A stretch of DNA of 64,000 bases. Origin: Homoserinibacter sp. YIM 151385. GTDB taxonomy: Bacteria; Actinomycetota; Actinomycetes; Actinomycetales; Microbacteriaceae. How positions within the stretch are numbered: position 1 is the first letter of the stretch; each line of letters begins with the position of its first letter. The stretch lies in NCBI RefSeq assembly GCF_027912415.1, contig NZ_CP115175.1, positions 186,001 through 250,000 on the forward strand, given 5' to 3'. The position numbers were made by a program, and so were the translations under genes. The notes under the pieces are model-generated. The model had not been told where the DNA came from. It was given only the letters and a program-made list of their open reading frames with translations, and did not search any database. Of the stretch, positions 60,604 through 64,000 are shown piece after piece.

Positions 60604-61919
60604 ACGAGTGGATCGGACTCGCGATCGGCCTCGTGCTCACCGTGGGCACCGGCTTCTTCGTGGCCAGCGAGTTCGCCCTCGTCAACCTCGACCGGGCTGA
60701 CCTCGAGGCGCGCCAGGCGCGCGGCGAGAGCATGCTGGGGATGACGATCGCCGCGCTCCGGGTCACCTCCACCCACCTCTCGAGCGCGCAGCTCGGCATC
60801 ACGCTCACGACGCTGCTCACGGGCTACACGCTCGAGCCGGCGTTCAGCGTGTTCCTCACGCCGCCGCTCACCGCGGTCGGGCTGCCCGCGGGCGCGATCC
60901 CGCCGGTCGCGACGGTCGTCGCGATCATCCTCGCGACGCTCCTGTCGATGATCGTCGGCGAGCTCGTGCCGAAGAACTTCGCCCTCGCGCTCCCGCGGCA
61001 GACCGCGAAGCTCGTCATCGGCTTCCAGACCGTCTTCACGACCGTCTTCAAGCCCGCCATCCTCCTCCTCAACAACTCGGCGAACGGCCTCCTCCGCGCG
61101 GTCGGCATCGAGCCGAAGGAGGAGCTCAGCGGCGCCCGCACCGCCGAGGAGCTCCGCAGCCTCCTCCGCCGCTCGGCCACCGAGGGCTCGCTCGACCGCG
61201 ACACCGCCACCCTGCTCTCGCGCACGCTCGTCTTCTCCGAGCACACGGCGGCGGATGCCATGACGCCCCGGCCGCGGATCGCGAGCGTCGAGCGCGCGAC
61301 GCCCGCCGAGGAGGTCGTCGCGCTCGCGCGCCGCACCGGCTACTCGCGATTCCCCGTCATCGACGACGACATCGACGACATCGTCGGCATCGTCCACGTG
61401 AAGCAGGCCGTCTCGGTGCCGCGCGAGCGGCGTGCCGAGGTGCCCGCCTCGGCGCTCCAGTCGGAGGCGCTGCGCGTCCCCGAGACGATGATGCTCGACA
61501 CGCTGCTCGAGGTCCTCCGCGGTCGCGGCTACCAGATGGCCGTCGTCGTCGACGAGTACGGCGGCACCGCGGGCGTCGTGACCCTCGAGGATCTCGTCGA
61601 GGAGCTCATCGGCGAGGTCGCCGACGAGCACGACCGCTCCCGCGTCGACGTCGTCCGCAGCCGCGACTGGCTGACCTTCCCGGGTGCGCTCCGGCCCGAC
61701 GAGCTGCAGGAGCGCGCGAGCGTCGTCGTCCCCGAGGAGGGCCCGTACGAGACCGTCGCCGGCTGGATGATGGCCGAGCTCGGGCGCCTGCCCCTCGTCG
61801 GCGACATCGTCGAGATCGAGGCGGGCACCTTCCGGGTCGAGCGCCTCGATGGCCGCCGCATCGACCGCATCCGCTTCACGCCGACCCCGGTCGCCGAGCT
61901 CGAGGAGAGCGGACGATGA
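60600..61919 (+). CDS. CNNM/CorC (HlyC)-family transporter
   Basis: A 439-residue membrane protein: a DUF21 transmembrane domain (~1-195; VASEFALVNLDRADLEAR and TLLSMIVGELVPKNFALALP), a CBS pair (~210-340; ADAMTPRPRIASV and MAVVVDEYGGTAGVVTLEDL), and a C-terminal CorC_HlyC domain. Members export Mg2+ or related ions; older annotations call them hemolysins. Its start overlaps the upstream ORF stop and its stop overlaps the following paralogue. Confidence 0.92.
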   Translation: MNEWIGLAIGLVLTVGTGFFVASEFALVNLDRADLEARQARGESMLGMTIAALRVTSTHLSSAQLGITLTTLLTGYTLEPAFSVFLTPPLTAVGLPAGAIPPVATVVAIILATLLSMIVGELVPKNFALALPRQTAKLVIGFQTVFTTVFKPAILLLNNSANGLLRAVGIEPKEELSGARTAEELRSLLRRSATEGSLDRDTATLLSRTLVFSEHTAADAMTPRPRIASVERATPAEEVVALARRTGYSRFPVIDDDIDDIVGIVHVKQAVSVPRERRAEVPASALQSEALRVPETMMLDTLLEVLRGRGYQMAVVVDEYGGTAGVVTLEDLVEELIGEVADEHDRSRVDVVRSRDWLTFPGALRPDELQERASVVVPEEGPYETVAGWMMAELGRLPLVGDIVEIEAGTFRVERLDGRRIDRIRFTPTPVAELEESGR

Positions 61920-62959
61920 GCACATCCGACTGGTGGGGCCTCGCCTGGCTCTGGATCCTCCTCGCCGCGAACGCCTTCTTCGTCGGCGCCGAGTTCGCCG
62001 TCATCTCCGCGAAGCGCTCGCAGATCGAGCCCCGCGCGGAGGCCGGCAGCCGCTCGGCGAAGACCGCCCTCTGGGCGATGGAGCATGCGACGCTCATGCT
62101 CGCGACGAGCCAGCTCGGCATCACCGTCTGCTCGCTGCTCATCCTCAACGTCTCCGAGCCCGCCATCCACCACCTCCTCGAGGTGCCGCTCGCGGTCACC
62201 GGCTGGTCGGAGGAGGTCGTCGGGACGGTCGCGTTCGTCGTGGCGCTCGTCGTCGTCTCCTACCTCCACGTGGTGCTCGGCGAGATGGTGCCGAAGAACC
62301 TCTCGTTCTCGGTGCCGGATCGCGCCGTCCTCATCCTCGCGCCGCCGCTCGTCTTCGTGGCGACCGTGTTCAAGCCCGTGATCTGGGCGCTCAACGGGAT
62401 CGCGAACGGCGTCCTGCGGCTCTTCGGCGTGGAGCCGAAGAACGAGGCCGCGAGCGCGTTCACGGTCGACGAGGTGCAGACGATCGTCCAGACCTCGACG
62501 CGGGAGGGCGTGCTCACCGATTCGACGGGTGCGCTCTCGAACGCGTTCGAGTTCACCGAGAAGACGGTCGAGGACTCGGCGACCGGCATGGCGGACCTCG
62601 TGACGCTCGCGGAGGACGCGACGCCCGCGCAGGTCGAACACGCGGTCTCGCGGCACGGCTTCAGCCGCTACGTCCTCGTCGACGAGGCGGGGGAGCCGAC
62701 CGGCTACGTGCACCTCAAGGACGTCATCGACATCGAGGACGACGAGCACGACGACCCGGTGCCGCCGAAGCGCATCCGCCAGCTCATCTCGCTGTACCGG
62801 CAGATGGAGCTCGAGGACGCGCTGCAGACGATGCGCCGCAGCGGCACCCACGTGGCGCGCGTCTTCGACGAGTCGGGGGCCACGCGCGGCGTGATCTTCC
62901 TCGAGGACATCATCGAGGAGCTCGTCGGCGAGGTGCAGGACGCGACGCGGCGTCGCTAG
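61916..62959 (+). CDS. CNNM/CorC (HlyC)-family transporter, second copy
   Basis: A 347-residue paralogue of the previous protein without the C-terminal CorC_HlyC domain. It has the DUF21 domain (FVGAEFAVISAKRSQIEPRA, HVVLGEMVPKNLSFSVP) and CBS pair (YVLVDEAGEPTGYVHLKDVI, VARVFDESGATRGVIFLEDI). ATG overlaps the upstream stop by 4 bases, so the pair may work as a heterodimer. Confidence 0.92.
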   Translation: MSTSDWWGLAWLWILLAANAFFVGAEFAVISAKRSQIEPRAEAGSRSAKTALWAMEHATLMLATSQLGITVCSLLILNVSEPAIHHLLEVPLAVTGWSEEVVGTVAFVVALVVVSYLHVVLGEMVPKNLSFSVPDRAVLILAPPLVFVATVFKPVIWALNGIANGVLRLFGVEPKNEAASAFTVDEVQTIVQTSTREGVLTDSTGALSNAFEFTEKTVEDSATGMADLVTLAEDATPAQVEHAVSRHGFSRYVLVDEAGEPTGYVHLKDVIDIEDDEHDDPVPPKRIRQLISLYRQMELEDALQTMRRSGTHVARVFDESGATRGVIFLEDIIEELVGEVQDATRRR

Positions 62960-62980
62960 CGCGCATCCCGCCGGGCGAGG

Positions 62981-63009
62981 CCGTCCCGGATCTCGGAGAT
63001 CCGGGACGG
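62981..63009. terminator. Strong bidirectional terminator
   Basis: CCGTCCCGGATCT and AGATCCGGGACGG form a 13-bp perfect stem with a 3-base loop (CGG) between the convergent transporter and lrp genes. Confidence 0.7.
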
Positions 63010-63076
63010 GACTGCTCGGGGCGGCCCGATCCGGCCCGATCCTCCGAGTTCCGGTCCGCTCCGGGGCATCTCGCGG

Positions 63077-63574
63077 CTAGCGGAAGGACGCCGCGACGCC
63101 GTTGCGGTGGTAGTCGAAGACGACGCTCGTGCGCGTCGACGCGACCCCGGGGTTCGCGGAGATGTTCTCGACGACGAAGCGGCGCAGCGCCGAGGAGTCC
63201 GGCACGGCGACGTGGATGATGTAGTCGTCGACGCCGCCGAGGAAGAACACCTGCAGCACCTCGGGCAGGTCGCGGATGGTCTCCGCGAAGCCGGTGATGC
63301 TCGCCTGGCGCGAGCCGTGGCGGAGGGTCACCCCGACGAGCGCCTGGAGCGTGCGGCCGAGCCGCGCCTGGTCGACGCTCGCGGCGAAGCCGTCGATGAC
63401 CCCGCGCTCCTGAAGCGAGCGCAGGCGGACGTGCGCGGTCGAGGGGGCGACGCCGAGCGCGGCGGCGAGCTGGCTGTTGCTCATGCGTCCGTCGGCGCGC
63501 AGCAGCTCCACGAGCCGGAGGTCGAGCTCGTCCAGCTGCGTCGTGCTCCGACGATCGTTCGGCGTCGAGGTCAT
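63077..63574 (-). CDS. Lrp/AsnC-family regulator (AldR-like)
   Basis: A 165-residue regulator. The N-terminal helix-turn-helix ([40 protein letters not shown]) is followed by the RAM ligand domain ([18 protein letters not shown]). It is divergent from alanine dehydrogenase, the typical aldR-ald arrangement in actinobacteria, in which the regulator responds to alanine. It has an inverted repeat in the shared promoter region. Confidence 0.9.
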   Translation of the reverse strand: MTSTPNDRRSTTQLDELDLRLVELLRADGRMSNSQLAAALGVAPSTAHVRLRSLQERGVIDGFAASVDQARLGRTLQALVGVTLRHGSRQASITGFAETIRDLPEVLQVFFLGGVDDYIIHVAVPDSSALRRFVVENISANPGVASTRTSVVFDYHRNGVAASFR

Positions 63575-63619
63575 GGTCGCTCCCGGTCGGCCAGCTGGGG
63601 CGTGCGGTTCGCGCCCTGC

Positions 63620-63636
63620 TCCGAATCATCTTCGGA
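63620..63636. promoter_or_regulatory. Candidate AldR operator
   Basis: TCCGAA and TTCGGA form 6-bp perfect arms around TCATC, midway between the divergent lrp and ald start codons. Confidence 0.4.
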
Positions 63637-63703
63637 TGAAACGCGATCGCAACGAATCGCCGTCATCATGGCACGCAACCGCATCCCGCACGAGGAGGTC
63701 GCC

Positions 63704-64000
63704 ATGCGCGTCGGAGTCCCCACCGAGATCAAGAACAACGAGAACCGCGTCGCGATCACGCCCGCCGGCGTCGACTCGCTCGTGCGGCACGGTCACGAGG
63801 TCCTCGTCGAGGCCGGCGCCGGCCACGGCTCGCGCATCGCCGACGAGGACTACGCGGCGGCCGGCGCGCGCCTCGTCGAGACCGCCGAGGAGGTCTGGGC
63901 GGAGGCCGAGCTCCTCCTCAAGGTCAAGGAGCCGATCGAGGCCGAGTACGGCCGCATGCGCCGCGACCAGGTGCTCTTCACCTACCTGCATCTCGCGGCA
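63704..64000 (+). CDS. ald: Alanine dehydrogenase, cut off at the window end
   Basis: The first 99 residues only. It has the N-terminus [20 protein letters not shown] with the substrate-binding Arg, then [20 protein letters not shown] and [14 protein letters not shown] with the catalytic-region Lys. The enzyme interconverts L-alanine and pyruvate with NAD. ATG at 63704 has CGAGGAGG upstream. The divergent Lrp-type gene supports the call. Confidence 0.95.
   Translation, partial: MRVGVPTEIKNNENRVAITPAGVDSLVRHGHEVLVEAGAGHGSRIADEDYAAAGARLVETAEEVWAEAELLLKVKEPIEAEYGRMRRDQVLFTYLHLAA

Noticed and set aside
1-64000. CRISPR array, rRNA operon or replication origin
   Set aside because: No regularly spaced repeats with unique spacers, no rRNA sequence and no DnaA-box cluster were seen.

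Overview
The window is high-GC, densely packed actinobacterial chromosome, most likely from a member of the Microbacteriaceae. This rests on several things seen together: a SigR/RsrA pair, an actinobacterial Kgd-type 2-oxoglutarate enzyme, a DUF3039 protein, GuaB1, a tmRNA with the tag ANSKRTDFALAA, a prfB without a programmed frameshift, and many -10 boxes of the form TAGNCT only 6-12 bases before a start codon, which is the layout of leaderless mRNAs. No species can be named from the sequence alone.

Layout. 1-4.2 kb: a cut-off sugar/choline-phosphate-type nucleotidyltransferase behind a PHO-box-like tandem repeat, then an ABC exporter whose ATPase carries a ~310-residue histone-H1-like N-terminus, and DUF3039. 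4.2-7.8 kb: pncB divergent from murI-rph-rdgB. 7.8-11.4 kb: a DesK/DesR-like two-component pair divergent from an ABC-2 exporter. 11.4-14.3 kb: metal homeostasis (CDF exporter, MntR, MntH). 14.5-18.5 kb: DedA, a small membrane protein, two DGPF/YCII proteins with an ECF42 sigma factor, and a RibD/DHFR-like reductase. 18.5-20.7 kb: a small lower-GC island at the 3' end of tRNA-Leu(TAG), bounded by a 28-base perfect repeat and carrying hicA-hicB-DUF6941. 20.8-23.9 kb: AlkA-like glycosylase, LacI regulator, DUF1003 protein, small helical protein. 24-31.7 kb: a Tad pilus locus in two blocks separated by unrelated genes; tadB appears frameshifted.

31.8-41.7 kb: two MFS transporters, prfB, PhzF and MarR, ftsE-ftsX, smpB, a SIMPL protein and ssrA. 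41.9-46.4 kb: sulfur genes (sufU, sufS, a flavin monooxygenase, MetY). 46.5-50 kb: a GT4 glycosyltransferase and a GH92 mannosidase. 50.1-55 kb: lipoprotein, hisN-rsgA-aroA, divergent sigR-rsrA. 55-64 kb: kgd, guaB1, two CNNM/CorC-type transporters behind a 23-codon upstream ORF, and an Lrp regulator divergent from a cut-off ald.

Most of the window is housekeeping. The most unusual parts are the tRNA-Leu island, the split Tad locus with matching promoters and a tadB/tadC frame problem, the paired ECF42-type promoters, the 15-bp inverted repeat over the CDF start codon, and upstream ORFs before two putative ion-related genes.
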